A stretch of 10,730 nucleotides of DNA from Acidobacteriota bacterium (GCA_947465275.1 CANIAI010000040.1:1-10730); one strand, 5' to 3'; shown: positions 1 through 10,288, counted from the stretch's first letter. Notes: a model not told the origin generated them from the sequence alone. Numbers and translations are program-made.

Positions 1-942
1 GGCCATCGGGGCGAGCGCCACGCGTCCGCCCGTCGCCTGCGCGAGCAGCGCCTGCCAGGAGCGGAGGCTTGCCGTGGTGTCGTGCTGGTATCCGTCCTGG
101 ATCTCGGCGATGACCTGCGGGAAGTGCGGGTTCCGAGGATACCGGTCGCGCAGGCCGGCGACGAAGCTGATGGCGCGCGGGTAATCCTTCTCGTACCAGA
201 GGTAGATGACGTGCAGCTGGTACTCGGCCTCACTGCGCAGCAGCTGGCCGCCGTCGCGCGACCGCAGCATCTCGCGCAGCCCCTCCGCCCGATCACCGCC
301 AGGCAGGAGGAGCAGGAATCGGAAGATCTTGGCGGCCGTCGGCGCCACGTCGGCGTAGTAGTGGTAGAGCCCGATGCCGAAGTAGGCGTCGAGCAGGGTG
401 GGATCGAGCGCGAGGGCCCGCTCCAGCGACGCCTTGATGCGCTTGCCGTCCCGCGCGGCCGAGAGCACCTGCCCGCGCAGCACCCGCCACTGGCCACGCG
501 CGCCATACGCGCCTCCCAGGTAGAACCAGGCCTCGGCGCGCTGCGGCTCGGCCTCCGTCCAGGCGAGCATCCCGGCGATCGCCGCGTCGGACTCCGCCTG
601 GAACCGGGCGTCGAGGGCCGTATCGCTCGGGTTGATCTGGATTTGCCACCAGAGGGCGACGGTTTCGAGCAGCGAGCAGACCGGCTTCGGCACGCGCGCG
701 TCCACGGCGCCGCGCGGCGGAATGCCGTTGTCGCAGGAGCGCCCCAGCAGGTCAGGCACCTGCTCGAAGCGCGCGTCGAGGATGGCGTCGTAGATGCGGG
801 CGATCTGCGGGCCCCCGGTCAGGCTGCCGCCCTGGGGCGGGGGCTGCCCCGGCGCCGGTCCCTGTGCCGCCGAGCGCGACGGATGTGCGAGGGACAGTGC
901 GAGCGCCGCCATGCCGGCCACGACGCAGGAGCGGACGCTCAC
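1..942 (-). CDS. Secreted TPR-like repeat protein, partial (C-terminus outside window)
   Basis: The minus-strand frame stays open for 314 codons from a GTG at 942 to the left edge, so the C-terminus is missing. The GTG shares four bases (GTGA) with the ddl stop, which suggests translational coupling; no Shine-Dalgarno site is visible. Residues 1-27 look like a signal peptide: Arg near the start, a hydrophobic stretch (VVAGMAALALSLA), then a small-residue region ending SAAQ. A Pro/Gly/Gln-rich linker follows. Residues about 134-150 (AWFYLGGAYGARGQW) and 179-198 (LDPTLLDAYFGIGLYHYYAD) have the spacing and small/aromatic pattern of TPR helices, and a third helical pair ends near RYPRNPHFPQ. Such proteins usually act as protein-binding scaffolds in the periplasm or at the membrane. 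The precise role is unknown, and the tie to cell-wall synthesis comes only from its coupling to ddl. The opposite-strand ORF over this region is a high-GC shadow. Confidence 0.8.
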   Translation of the reverse strand, partial: MSVRSCVVAGMAALALSLAHPSRSAAQGPAPGQPPPQGGSLTGGPQIARIYDAILDARFEQVPDLLGRSCDNGIPPRGAVDARVPKPVCSLLETVALWWQIQINPSDTALDARFQAESDAAIAGMLAWTEAEPQRAEAWFYLGGAYGARGQWRVLRGQVLSAARDGKRIKASLERALALDPTLLDAYFGIGLYHYYADVAPTAAKIFRFLLLLPGGDRAEGLREMLRSRDGGQLLRSEAEYQLHVIYLWYEKDYPRAISFVAGLRDRYPRNPHFPQVIAEIQDGYQHDTTASLRSWQALLAQATGGRVALAPMA

Positions 943-2099
943 GTGATGCTGGTCTTGAGCTGCTGCTTGGCGGCGTGCCGTTCGAGGGCGAGCACAATCA
1001 ACCGGTCGATCAGCGCCGCGTAGCCGAGGCCGCTGGCCTCCCAGAGCTTGGGGTACATGCTGATCGTGGTGAAGCCCGGGATCGTGTTCACCTCGTTCAG
1101 GAAGACCTTGCCGTTCGTGCCGTCGACGAGGAAGTCGACGCGTGACATGCCGGCGCCTTCCACGGCCCTGAACGCCTCGATCGCGAGCCGGCGGATGTTC
1201 TCGGTCTCGAGCGGCGAGAGGGGCGCCGGAATCAGGAGCTTCGAGCCCTCGTCGAGGTACTTCGCCTCGTAGTCGTAGAACTCGCGCGAGGGGACGATCT
1301 CACCGGCCACCGAGGCTTCCGGGTCGTCGTTGCCGAGGACGGCGCATTCGATCTCGCGTGCCTGCGGCACCGCTGCCTCGATCACGACCTTGCGGTCGAA
1401 GCTGAACGCGAGGGTGACCGCATCCGCGAGCTCCTGTGGCGTCTTCGCCTTCGAGATGCCGACACTCGAGCCAAGGTTCGCCGGCTTCACGAAGACCGGA
1501 AAGCCGAGCGTCCGCTCCACCTGCGTCGCGGCGCCGGCGTCGCGCTGCCATTCATGGCGCAGGTAGACGAGGTATGGGGCCACGGGCAGCCCGCGGGCGG
1601 CGAAGAGCACCTTCATCACCGCCTTGTCCATGCCGACGGCCGACCCGAGCACGCCCGCGCCGACATACGGCACGTTGGCGAGTTCGAGCAGCCCCTGCAC
1701 GGAGCCGTCCTCACCGTAGGGACCGTGGAGCACCGGGAAGATCACGTCGAGTCCGAGCCCGGTGACGATCGCCTGCTGGTCGCCGTCGCGCGCGTCGCCG
1801 CTGCCCGGGCGCTCGATGGTCAGCATCGCCTCCTCGCTCGGATAGGCGACGAGGTGCGCCTCGCGTCCCCTCGCCAGGCGGCCACCGTCCGCCCGGGCGT
1901 GTTCGAGCACGTCGGCCGCGGAGATCGCGGTCGGCACCTTGTCGGCGAGTGACCAGCGTCCCGACTTTTCGATGCGGATCGGAACGGGGTCGTAGCGGTG
2001 GCGATCGAGGTGGCGCATGATCGAGGCGGCCGACGCCACCGACACTTCATGCTCCCCGGACCGGCCACCATAGATCACGCCAACGCGCAGCTTCTTCAC
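939..2099 (-). CDS. ddl: D-alanine--D-alanine ligase
   Basis: This cytoplasmic ATP-grasp ligase joins two D-alanines to make the dipeptide that ends the peptidoglycan stem peptide. From the GTG at 2099 it is 386 aa, close to the longer DdlA-type enzymes. Visible motifs are the N-terminal VIYGGRSGEHEVS (Glu16 aligns with the substrate-binding Glu15 of E. coli DdlB), FVKPANLGSSVG (Ser211/Ser212, the catalytic loop), REFYDYEAKY (Lys280 and Tyr281, aligning with Lys215 and Tyr216 of DdlB), and NEVNTIPGFT (Glu336 and Asn338, the Mg2+ ligands). The omega-loop Tyr281 points to D-Ala-D-Ala and argues against a VanA-like D-Ala-D-Lac enzyme. GTG 2099 is preferred because family members begin within a few residues of the VxxxxGG strand. 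An in-frame GTG at 2150 would add 17 unrelated residues and overlap tgt. The downstream TPR gene overlaps the stop codon. The gene is intact, with no missing catalytic residue. Confidence 0.96.
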   Translation of the reverse strand: MKKLRVGVIYGGRSGEHEVSVASAASIMRHLDRHRYDPVPIRIEKSGRWSLADKVPTAISAADVLEHARADGGRLARGREAHLVAYPSEEAMLTIERPGSGDARDGDQQAIVTGLGLDVIFPVLHGPYGEDGSVQGLLELANVPYVGAGVLGSAVGMDKAVMKVLFAARGLPVAPYLVYLRHEWQRDAGAATQVERTLGFPVFVKPANLGSSVGISKAKTPQELADAVTLAFSFDRKVVIEAAVPQAREIECAVLGNDDPEASVAGEIVPSREFYDYEAKYLDEGSKLLIPAPLSPLETENIRRLAIEAFRAVEGAGMSRVDFLVDGTNGKVFLNEVNTIPGFTTISMYPKLWEASGLGYAALIDRLIVLALERHAAKQQLKTSIT

Positions 2100-2109
2100 G
2101 GTGGTTTCT

Positions 2110-2138
2110 AATATACCTGTGTCGTCCCCCTCTTTCAG
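2110..2138 (-). promoter_or_regulatory. Putative sigma70-type promoter for ddl, inside the 5' end of tgt
   Basis: On the minus strand a -35-like CTGAAA (2138-2133, 4/6 matches) lies exactly 17 bases from a -10-like TATATT (2115-2110, 5/6 matches). The expected transcription start, about 2102-2104, would leave only 3-5 bases before the ddl GTG at 2099. The -10 falls in the only AT-rich patch between the two divergent genes. The match is by eye; no experimental start is known. Confidence 0.5.
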
Positions 2139-3285
2139 GTTCACGCTCACGAGTACCGACGGTGCCGCGCGCCTCGGTCAGTTCGAGACGCCCCACGGCG
2201 TGGTGCAGACGCCGGCGTTCATGCCGGTCGGCACCCAGGGCAGCGTCAAGGCCATGCGCCAGGACGATCTCGAGGTGCTGGGCGCGTCGATCATTCTCGG
2301 GAACACCTATCACCTCTACCTCCGGCCCGGGCACGAGCTGATCGCCCGGCGGGGGGGGCTGCACTCGTTCATTGGCTGGAACCGGCCAATCCTGACCGAC
2401 AGCGGCGGGTTCCAGGTGTTCAGCCTGGCGGAGCGACGCACGATCACCGAGCAGGGGGCGGAGTTTCGCTCCCACCTGGACGGTTCGCGGCACATGCTGA
2501 CCCCGGAGCGGGCGGTCGACATCCAGGCGTCGCTCGGATCCGACATCGCCATGGCCTTCGACGAGTGCCTGGCCTATCCGTCGAGCCGTGAGGCGGCGGC
2601 CCGGTCGATGGCGATGTCGCTGCGGTGGGCGAGGCGGTGCCGGGAGAGGCTTGACCAGCTTCGGGCGGGTGACGTGCCCGAGGTGACGGTCACCAATCCC
2701 GGGCAGGCCCAGTTCGGCATCGTCCAGGGGGGCGTCTTCCAGGACCTGCGCGACGAGAGCGCCGATGCCACCGTGGCGATAGGGTTCGACGGCTACGCGA
2801 TCGGCGGCCTGAGCGTGGGTGAGCCGAACGAGCTCATGTACGAGGTGACGGCCGCAACCGCCCGGCGGTTACCGGCTGACCAGCCGCGCTACCTGATGGG
2901 GACCGGCACCCCCGAAGACCTCGTCGAGTCGGTGGCCAGGGGCATCGACATGTTCGATTGCGTCATGCCGACCCGCAACGCCCGCAACGGCCAGCTCTTC
3001 ACCAGCCAGGGGCGCGTCAACATCCGGAACGCCCGCTACGCCGAGGACGATCGGCCATTGGATCCGCGGTGCGGCTGCTACACCTGCCGGCGCCATTCAC
3101 GGGCTTACCTGCGGCACCTGTACATGGCCGGCGAGATGAGCGCGGCTGCCCTTAACACGTTGCATAACCTGAGCTTTTACCTTGACACCATGCAGAGGAT
3201 CAGGGACGCTATAGCGTTTCGGAACTTCGATACATTCAGGCAGGAGTTCCTTCGGTCGGCTTCCCGCCTGCCTCTCGATTCATGA
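2119..3285 (+). CDS. tgt: tRNA-guanine transglycosylase (queuine tRNA-ribosyltransferase)
   Basis: The enzyme swaps guanine-34 for preQ1 in the anticodon of tRNAs with GUN anticodons, in the queuosine pathway. The 388-aa product is a TIM barrel of normal bacterial length. Key residues are present: Asp94 in DSGGFQV (general acid/base), Asp148 in FDEC, the GIVQGG and GYAIGGLSVGE base-binding segments, and nucleophile Asp280 in DMFDCVMPTR. The zinc site is Cys318, Cys320 and Cys323 in CGCYTC plus His349 in TLHNL. About eight extra residues lie between Asp148 and Asp280 compared with the Zymomonas enzyme as I remember it. GTG 2119 is chosen because it starts just before the conserved first strand (SFRFTL). 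GTG 2101 (394 aa) is possible but would nearly abut the divergent ddl start. Neither has a clear Shine-Dalgarno site. The stop overlaps the yajC ATG (ATGA). No other queuosine gene is in the window. Confidence 0.96.
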   Translation: MSSPSFRFTLTSTDGAARLGQFETPHGVVQTPAFMPVGTQGSVKAMRQDDLEVLGASIILGNTYHLYLRPGHELIARRGGLHSFIGWNRPILTDSGGFQVFSLAERRTITEQGAEFRSHLDGSRHMLTPERAVDIQASLGSDIAMAFDECLAYPSSREAAARSMAMSLRWARRCRERLDQLRAGDVPEVTVTNPGQAQFGIVQGGVFQDLRDESADATVAIGFDGYAIGGLSVGEPNELMYEVTAATARRLPADQPRYLMGTGTPEDLVESVARGIDMFDCVMPTRNARNGQLFTSQGRVNIRNARYAEDDRPLDPRCGCYTCRRHSRAYLRHLYMAGEMSAAALNTLHNLSFYLDTMQRIRDAIAFRNFDTFRQEFLRSASRLPLDS

Positions 3286-3662
3286 CGGTGTCATTCGTGG
3301 GATCTGCCTTCACATGGACCGCCCGTGCCCTGGACCTTCCGGGGCTGATGGCGATGGGGTCGCCGGCCGGCGGCGCGCCGAGCCTGTGGCAATCGCTCGT
3401 GCCGATGGCGGCCGTCCTCGGTATCTTCTACTTCGTCATCCTGATGCCCATGAAGCGGCGCCAGCAGAAGGTCGATGCCTTCCTGGCGGCCCTCAAGGAC
3501 GGTGACAAGGTGGTCACCTCGGGCGGCATCTACGGGCAGATCACCCGCCTCGACGCGACGTCGGTGCAGCTCCAGATTGCCGAGCGCGTCCGCATCGAGG
3601 TGTCGCGTAACGCGATCGTCGGCTACCAGGGCCAGGAGCCGGTGGCGTCGGAGAAAGCATGA
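3282..3662 (+). CDS. yajC: Sec translocase accessory subunit YajC
   Basis: YajC is a small inner-membrane protein that associates with SecD-SecF and the SecYEG channel. The 126-aa product has one membrane helix at about residues 38-55 (AAVLGIFYFVILMPM), followed directly by the basic MKRRQQK stop-transfer segment. A soluble domain carries the family signature LKDGDKVVTSGGIYGQIT. The ATG at 3282 overlaps the tgt stop by four bases (ATGA). An internal ATG at 3348 would give 104 aa, closer to the usual YajC length of about 100-110, and is a real alternative because residues 1-22 are not conserved in the family. The 3' end overlaps secD by ATGA. The order tgt-yajC-secD-secF is common across bacteria and supports the call. 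Confidence 0.94.
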   Translation: MTVSFVGSAFTWTARALDLPGLMAMGSPAGGAPSLWQSLVPMAAVLGIFYFVILMPMKRRQQKVDAFLAALKDGDKVVTSGGIYGQITRLDATSVQLQIAERVRIEVSRNAIVGYQGQEPVASEKA

Positions 3663-5257
3663 ACAAGAACGTCCAGTGGAAGGTCCTGACCAGCATTGCC
3701 GTGCTGGTCATCTTCGCCGTGGTCGGTATCTACCCGATTCTGGCCTCGCAGCGCGGTATCACCTCGCCCTCGTGGCTGATGGACAAGCAGCTGAAGCTGG
3801 GGCTCGACCTGAAGGGCGGCGTCCACCTCGTCCTGCGGGTCAAGACCGACGACGCGCTCCGGATCGAGACCGAATCGGAGATGGAGCGCATCCGCGAGGC
3901 GCTGCGCACCGCCAGCATCAGCGTCACCAGCGTCACGGCGCCGACCCCGACCGAGTTCCGGGTCGAAGGGGTGCCGTCGGGCCAGGATGCGGCGTTCCGG
4001 CAGGCCACCTCCGACGCCCTCACCAACTTCGACCGCAACCCCAGCGCGGGCGCCTACAGCTTCGTCATGAAGCCGAATGTCCAGGCGGCGCTGCGGGAAG
4101 AGTCGGTCGAGCAGGCTCGCCAGACGATCGAGCGCCGCGTCAACGAACTCGGCGTCGCCGAGCCGAGCATCGCGCGGCAGGGTGACACGGGCGACCAGAT
4201 CCTCGTGCAACTCCCCGGCGTCAGCGACGTCAACCGCGCGAAGGGGGTCATCCAGTCGACCGGCCTCCTCGAGCTGAAGATCGTCGAGGGCGGCCCGGCC
4301 GGCACCCGCGAAGAACTGCTCGTGAACGGTCAGCTGCCCGAAGGGATGGACGTCGTCCCCGGCGTGTCAGACACCTCTGGCGCGGCCGGCACGACCGTCT
4401 ATTACCTGGTCCGCAAGGTCGCGGCGGTGCGCGGCACCGACCTGCGCAACGCACGGCCGAGTCAGGATCAGAACAACCAGCCCGCAGTCAGCTTCACGCT
4501 GACGCCCGACGGCGCCCGGAAGTTCGGCACGACGACCGAGCAGAACATCGGCAAGCAGCTCGCGATCATCGTCGACGGTCGCGTGCAGTCGGCGCCGACC
4601 ATCCAGTCGCGCATCACGACCGACGGCCAGATTACCGGCAGCTACACCCCCCAGGAAGTGCAGAACCTCTCGCTCATCCTCCGGTCGGGCGCGCTGCCCG
4701 CCTCGATGGACTACCTGGAAGAGCGCACGATCGGTCCAACGCTCGGTGCCGACTCCATCCGGTCGGGCGTGACCGCCTCGCTGGTCGGGCTCGTCCTGAT
4801 CATCGTGTTCATGCTGGCGTACTACAAGCTGTCGGGCGTGAACGCCATCGTGGCGCTGCTCTTCAACCTGATCATCCTGCTCGGCCTGATGGCGTACATC
4901 GGCGCCGTCATGACGCTGCCGGGCATCGCGGGGTTCGTGCTCACGATGGGGATCGGCGTCGATTCGAACGTGCTGATCTTCGAGCGCATCAAGGAAGAAC
5001 TCGCCGCGAACCGCGGCGTGCGGGCGGCGGTCAACGCCGGCTTCGGCCGCGTCTTCTTGACCCTGCTCGACACCCACGTCGCGGCCCTCATTTCGGCCTT
5101 GTTCCTCATTCAGTTCGGCACCGGGCCGATTCGCGGGTTCGCTTACACCCTCATCATCGGGCTGGCGTCGAACCTGTTCACCTCGACGTTCGTGTCGAAG
5201 ACGCTCTTCGAGCTCGCGCTCGGGCGTCGTCAGCAGGTCGCGACCCTCTCGATCTGA
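3659..5257 (+). CDS. secD: Protein translocase subunit SecD
   Basis: SecD pairs with SecF in the inner membrane and uses proton-motive force to help finish protein export through SecYEG. The 532-aa product has TM1 at about residues 9-27, then GLDLKGGVHLVL, a large periplasmic domain (P1) with QTIERRVNELGV and FTLTPDGARKF, then five membrane helices from about 371 to 518. TM4 contains LPGIAGFVLTMGIGVDSNVLIFERIKEEL-type signature residues, with Asp435 matching the conserved ion-pathway Asp (E. coli Asp519). The C-terminal segment includes FGTGPIRGFA. The start has a good ribosome site, GGAG at 3650-3653, five bases before ATG 3659, and overlaps the yajC stop. It is shorter than E. coli SecD (615 aa), mainly in the periplasmic part. 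It is a separate gene from secF, not a fusion. Confidence 0.97.
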   Translation: MNKNVQWKVLTSIAVLVIFAVVGIYPILASQRGITSPSWLMDKQLKLGLDLKGGVHLVLRVKTDDALRIETESEMERIREALRTASISVTSVTAPTPTEFRVEGVPSGQDAAFRQATSDALTNFDRNPSAGAYSFVMKPNVQAALREESVEQARQTIERRVNELGVAEPSIARQGDTGDQILVQLPGVSDVNRAKGVIQSTGLLELKIVEGGPAGTREELLVNGQLPEGMDVVPGVSDTSGAAGTTVYYLVRKVAAVRGTDLRNARPSQDQNNQPAVSFTLTPDGARKFGTTTEQNIGKQLAIIVDGRVQSAPTIQSRITTDGQITGSYTPQEVQNLSLILRSGALPASMDYLEERTIGPTLGADSIRSGVTASLVGLVLIIVFMLAYYKLSGVNAIVALLFNLIILLGLMAYIGAVMTLPGIAGFVLTMGIGVDSNVLIFERIKEELAANRGVRAAVNAGFGRVFLTLLDTHVAALISALFLIQFGTGPIRGFAYTLIIGLASNLFTSTFVSKTLFELALGRRQQVATLSI

Positions 5258-5270
5258 GGCGGACACACAG

Positions 5271-6278
5271 ATGCAGCTCTTCCATAACACCAACTACAAC
5301 TTCCTGCGGTGGCGCTGGCACGCCGTCGCGCTGTCCTGGGTCGTCATCCTCGCCGGGCTCGGCGTCATCTTCACCAAGGGGATTCCCCGCGGCATCGAGT
5401 TCGCCGGCGGGACGGCGGTCATCGCGCAGTTCGACCAGACGCCCTCGGTCGACAGTGTCCGCACGGCCCTGAACCAGAACTATCCCGGTGGCGGCCAGAA
5501 CGCGGTCGTCCAGACCTACGGCGACCCCAGCCTCCGGCAGGTGATGGTGCGCGTGCCGCAGGTCGGTGCGGAGCAGGGTGCGTCGCTGAGCGCGACGGCG
5601 CAGGCGGTCGAGACGGCGCTGCAGGCCGGCAACCTGGGCCGGTTCACTGTGGTCGGCACCGAGATCGTCGGCCCGGCTGTCGGGCAGGAGCTCACGAGCA
5701 AGGGGACCTACGCGATGGTCCTGTCGCTGCTCGGCATCCTGGCCTACATCGCGTTCCGGTTCCAGTTCTCCTACGCCGTCGGCGCGGTCGTGGCCACCAT
5801 CCACGACCTGCTCGTGACGGTCGCCCTGCTGGCGTTCTTCCAGTACGACCTGACGCTCAACGTCATCGCGGCCATCCTGACGGTGACCGGCTACTCGACA
5901 AACGACACCATCGTCATCTTCGACCGGGTGCGCGAGAACATGCGCTCGAACCGCCGCGGTTCGCAGAACGAGATCATCAACACCGCCATCAACCAGACGC
6001 TCGGCCGCACGGTGCTGACCGCGGGCACCACCCTGCTGTCGGCGATCGCGCTGTTCGTCTTCGGTGGCGAGGTGCTGCGCGGCTTCGCCTTCACGATGAT
6101 CGTCGGCGTCGTCACGGGCACCTACTCGAGCGTGTTCGTCGCGGCCGCCATCGTCACCTTCTGGCAGCAGAAGCGGATGACCGCCGCCTCGGCGGCGCCG
6201 GTGGTGGGCGAGGGCGGCGAGGCTGCCGCCGGCTCGGCGCGCCGCAGGGCCGCCCGCAGCAAGGCCCGGGCTTCGTAG
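5271..6278 (+). CDS. secF: Protein translocase subunit SecF
   Basis: SecF is the partner of SecD. The 335-aa product has TM1 at about residues 17-36, then GIEFAGGTAVIAQF at the start of the periplasmic loop, then five more helices. TM4 carries GYSTNDTIVIFDRVREN, where Asp212 aligns with E. coli SecF Asp213. TM5 has INQTLGRT, where Arg246 aligns with E. coli Arg247; both are implicated in proton transport in the SecDF structure. The last about 30 residues form an Ala/Arg-rich, probably disordered cytoplasmic tail. The gene starts 13 bases after the secD stop, with a weak GAGGCGG ribosome site just upstream. SecD and SecF are expected in equal amounts, and the tight spacing fits that. Confidence 0.97.
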   Translation: MQLFHNTNYNFLRWRWHAVALSWVVILAGLGVIFTKGIPRGIEFAGGTAVIAQFDQTPSVDSVRTALNQNYPGGGQNAVVQTYGDPSLRQVMVRVPQVGAEQGASLSATAQAVETALQAGNLGRFTVVGTEIVGPAVGQELTSKGTYAMVLSLLGILAYIAFRFQFSYAVGAVVATIHDLLVTVALLAFFQYDLTLNVIAAILTVTGYSTNDTIVIFDRVRENMRSNRRGSQNEIINTAINQTLGRTVLTAGTTLLSAIALFVFGGEVLRGFAFTMIVGVVTGTYSSVFVAAAIVTFWQQKRMTAASAAPVVGEGGEAAAGSARRRAARSKARAS

Positions 6279-6294
6279 TTCGAACGTCTTCCGC

Positions 6295-7092
6295 GTGACC
6301 CTGCTCGTCGCCGCCCTCCTGGGGGTGCTCCAGGGGCTCACTGAATTCCTGCCCGTCTCGTCGACGGCGCACCTGCTGCTGGCCGGGCACGCGCTCGGGG
6401 TCGATGACCCGGCCTTCACCGTGATGATCCAGCTCGGGTCGATCCTCGCGGTGATGTGGCTGTACCGCCGGAAGCTGCTGGCCGTGGCGGCCGGACTCGC
6501 GTCCGACCCGCACGCCCGGCGATTCGCGGCGATGATCATCGTGGCGTTCATTCCCGCCGTCATCGTCGGCGGCCTCTTCTCCGGGTTCGTGAAGTCGGTG
6601 CTCTACGAGAGCCCCCGGGTGATTGCGACCGCGTTCATCGCGGGCGGGGTCGTGATGCTGCTGGTGGAACGGTTTCGCCCCGTGCCGATCGTGGCGGACC
6701 CCGAACAGACCCCGCTGCCACGTGCGCTGGGCATCGGCGCCTGCCAGGTACTGGCGCTGGTGCCGGGCGTCTCGAGGTCTGGCGCGACCATCGTCGGCGG
6801 GTTGCTGATGCGGCTCGAGCGGCCGGCCGCGGCGGAATTCTCGTTCTTCCTCGCGATGCCCACGATGGCGGCCGCCTTCGCCAAGAGTCTGCTTGACGTG
6901 CGGCACCATCTCGCGCCCGAGCGGGCGCTCGAGATCGGCGTCGGCTTCGTGTTCGCCTTTCTGGCCTCCCTGGTGGTCATCGGCCCGTTCCTGCGTTTCG
7001 TGGGGCGTTCAGGCTTCGCGCCGTTCGCCTGGTACCGGATCCTGGCCGGTGTCGCGATCTTCGCGGCCCTGGCGGCAGGATGGCTGCAGTGA
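6295..7092 (+). CDS. uppP: Undecaprenyl-diphosphate phosphatase (BacA/UppP family)
   Basis: This inner-membrane enzyme removes one phosphate from undecaprenyl pyrophosphate, regenerating the lipid carrier used for peptidoglycan and other envelope polymers. Loss or excess alters bacitracin sensitivity in species studied. The 265-aa product has both family signatures: QGLTEFLPVSSTAH (Gln13 and Glu17 of the (E/Q)xxxE motif, Ser23, His26) and PGVSRSGAT (Arg161, aligning with the essential E. coli Arg174). About seven or eight hydrophobic helices can be seen. GTG 6295 places the first motif at the normal distance from the N-terminus. No clear Shine-Dalgarno site precedes it, so it may depend on coupling to secF, which ends 16 bases upstream. 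Length and motifs are typical and nothing is broken. Together with ddl it gives the window a second cell-wall gene, on the opposite strand. Confidence 0.96.
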   Translation: MTLLVAALLGVLQGLTEFLPVSSTAHLLLAGHALGVDDPAFTVMIQLGSILAVMWLYRRKLLAVAAGLASDPHARRFAAMIIVAFIPAVIVGGLFSGFVKSVLYESPRVIATAFIAGGVVMLLVERFRPVPIVADPEQTPLPRALGIGACQVLALVPGVSRSGATIVGGLLMRLERPAAAEFSFFLAMPTMAAAFAKSLLDVRHHLAPERALEIGVGFVFAFLASLVVIGPFLRFVGRSGFAPFAWYRILAGVAIFAALAAGWLQ

Positions 7093-7123
7093 GGCGCGTG
7101 CAGCGTCCCGAGGAGCGCGTCTG

Positions 7124-7720
7124 ATGCAGTGGTTGCGGCGGCGGTTCATCACCGGTTTCTTCGTGACGGTGCCCCTGATCGTCAGCGTGGCCGCCCTGGT
7201 CTGGATCTTCGGTATCATTGACGGCTTCACGGCCCCGATTTCCACCCGGCTGCTTGGCCGGGCGGTGCCGGGGCTCGGCATCCTGCTGACCGTGTTGTTC
7301 GTCCTGGCGACCGGCGTGATTGCGACCAACGTGATCGGCCGTCGGGTTCTGAACCGCACCGAAGCCTGGCTGATGCGGGTGCCGGTGTTCCGCACCATCT
7401 ACTCGCCGGTGAAGCAGCTCGTGGCGGCGTTCTCGCCAGACAACGAGTACGGCTTCAAGCGGGTCGTGATGGTCCAGCACGGCGAGCGCGGCTGGGTCAT
7501 GGGATTCCTGACGAAGGAATTCACCGTCGACCGAGGTCCGGGGAGCGAGGCGCTGGTGGCGGTCTACGTGCCGACCAACCACCTCTATCTCGGGGACATC
7601 GTGCTGTATCCGCGCGAGAAGGCCTTCTATCCCGACGTCAGCGTCGAGGAAGGCATTCGGATCTTTCTGACGGGCGGCATGTCGCTGCCCGGAAGCGTCA
7701 GGGACGTCGGGAAGGTATAG
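7124..7720 (+). CDS. DUF502 / COV-like inner-membrane protein
   Basis: The product is 198 aa with no known biochemical function. It starts with a basic segment (MQWLRRR), followed by two hydrophobic helices at about residues 8-32 and 50-72, then a soluble C-terminal domain. This layout and PVFRTIYSPVKQLV (87-100) identify the DUF502 family. The segment YVPTNHLYLGDIVLYP (148-163) and the GGMSLPG ending (184-190) resemble, from memory, plant COV1-type members, whereas many bacterial members read PTTPNPTSG there. Plant COV proteins are endomembrane proteins, but the bacterial role is not established. ATG 7124 is chosen because AGGAG at 7111-7115 lies eight bases upstream. The longer open frame reaching back to 6893 merely shadows uppP. 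It sits 31 bases after uppP and about 40 before hppA, so co-expression with both is likely. Confidence 0.9.
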   Translation: MQWLRRRFITGFFVTVPLIVSVAALVWIFGIIDGFTAPISTRLLGRAVPGLGILLTVLFVLATGVIATNVIGRRVLNRTEAWLMRVPVFRTIYSPVKQLVAAFSPDNEYGFKRVVMVQHGERGWVMGFLTKEFTVDRGPGSEALVAVYVPTNHLYLGDIVLYPREKAFYPDVSVEEGIRIFLTGGMSLPGSVRDVGKV

Positions 7721-7744
7721 ATCCCGGGGTCCGCAACAGCGTGT

Positions 7745-7750
7745 GAGGAG
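7745..7750 (+). promoter_or_regulatory. Ribosome binding site that decides the hppA start
   Basis: GAGGAG lies seven bases before GTG 7758 and ten before ATG 7761. It rules out the upstream GTG at 7743, which would start inside or before the site. GTG and ATG are adjacent in frame, so the two choices differ by one residue. Confidence 0.7.
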
Positions 7751-7760
7751 ACAAAGAGTG

Positions 7761-10244
<2,484 letters not shown>

Positions 10245-10261
10245 GTGGGCGGATCGGGCGG

Positions 10262-10288
10262 CGGCGCCGGCGGTTTACGCTGGCGCCG
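10262..10288 (+). terminator. Strong GC hairpin after hppA, possible transcription terminator
   Basis: An 11-bp stem (10262-10272 pairing with 10278-10288, one G-U pair) closes a five-base GTTTA loop, beginning 17 bases after the hppA stop. CGGG (10255-10258) and CCCG (10290-10293) could extend it across a small internal loop. No T-run follows, so it is not a textbook intrinsic terminator. It may end the operon by another route or protect the 3' end of the mRNA. Confidence 0.5.

Noticed and set aside
82..1023. A 313-codon plus-strand open frame
   Set aside because: It is Arg/Ala/Val/Glu-rich low-complexity sequence antisense to the TPR gene and the end of ddl. The minus-strand frame has a signal peptide and repeat helices, so this one is a shadow.
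939..2099. A vancomycin-resistance-type D-Ala-D-Lac ligase
   Set aside because: The omega loop has YDYEAKY with Tyr281, as in ordinary D-Ala-D-Ala ligases, and no vanH or vanX neighbour is present.
3659..6278. A possible SecD-SecF fusion or frameshift
   Set aside because: SecD ends with a proper stop at 5257 and SecF has its own ATG at 5271 and a complete N-terminal helix. They are two normal genes.
5178..6563. A 461-codon minus-strand open frame across secD-secF-uppP
   Set aside because: It spans three recognised genes on the other strand, has charged low-complexity composition and shows no domain.
6295..7092. uppP as a horizontally acquired bacitracin-resistance gene
   Set aside because: Its base composition matches its neighbours and it sits inside a tightly packed operon. 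It looks like the housekeeping copy.
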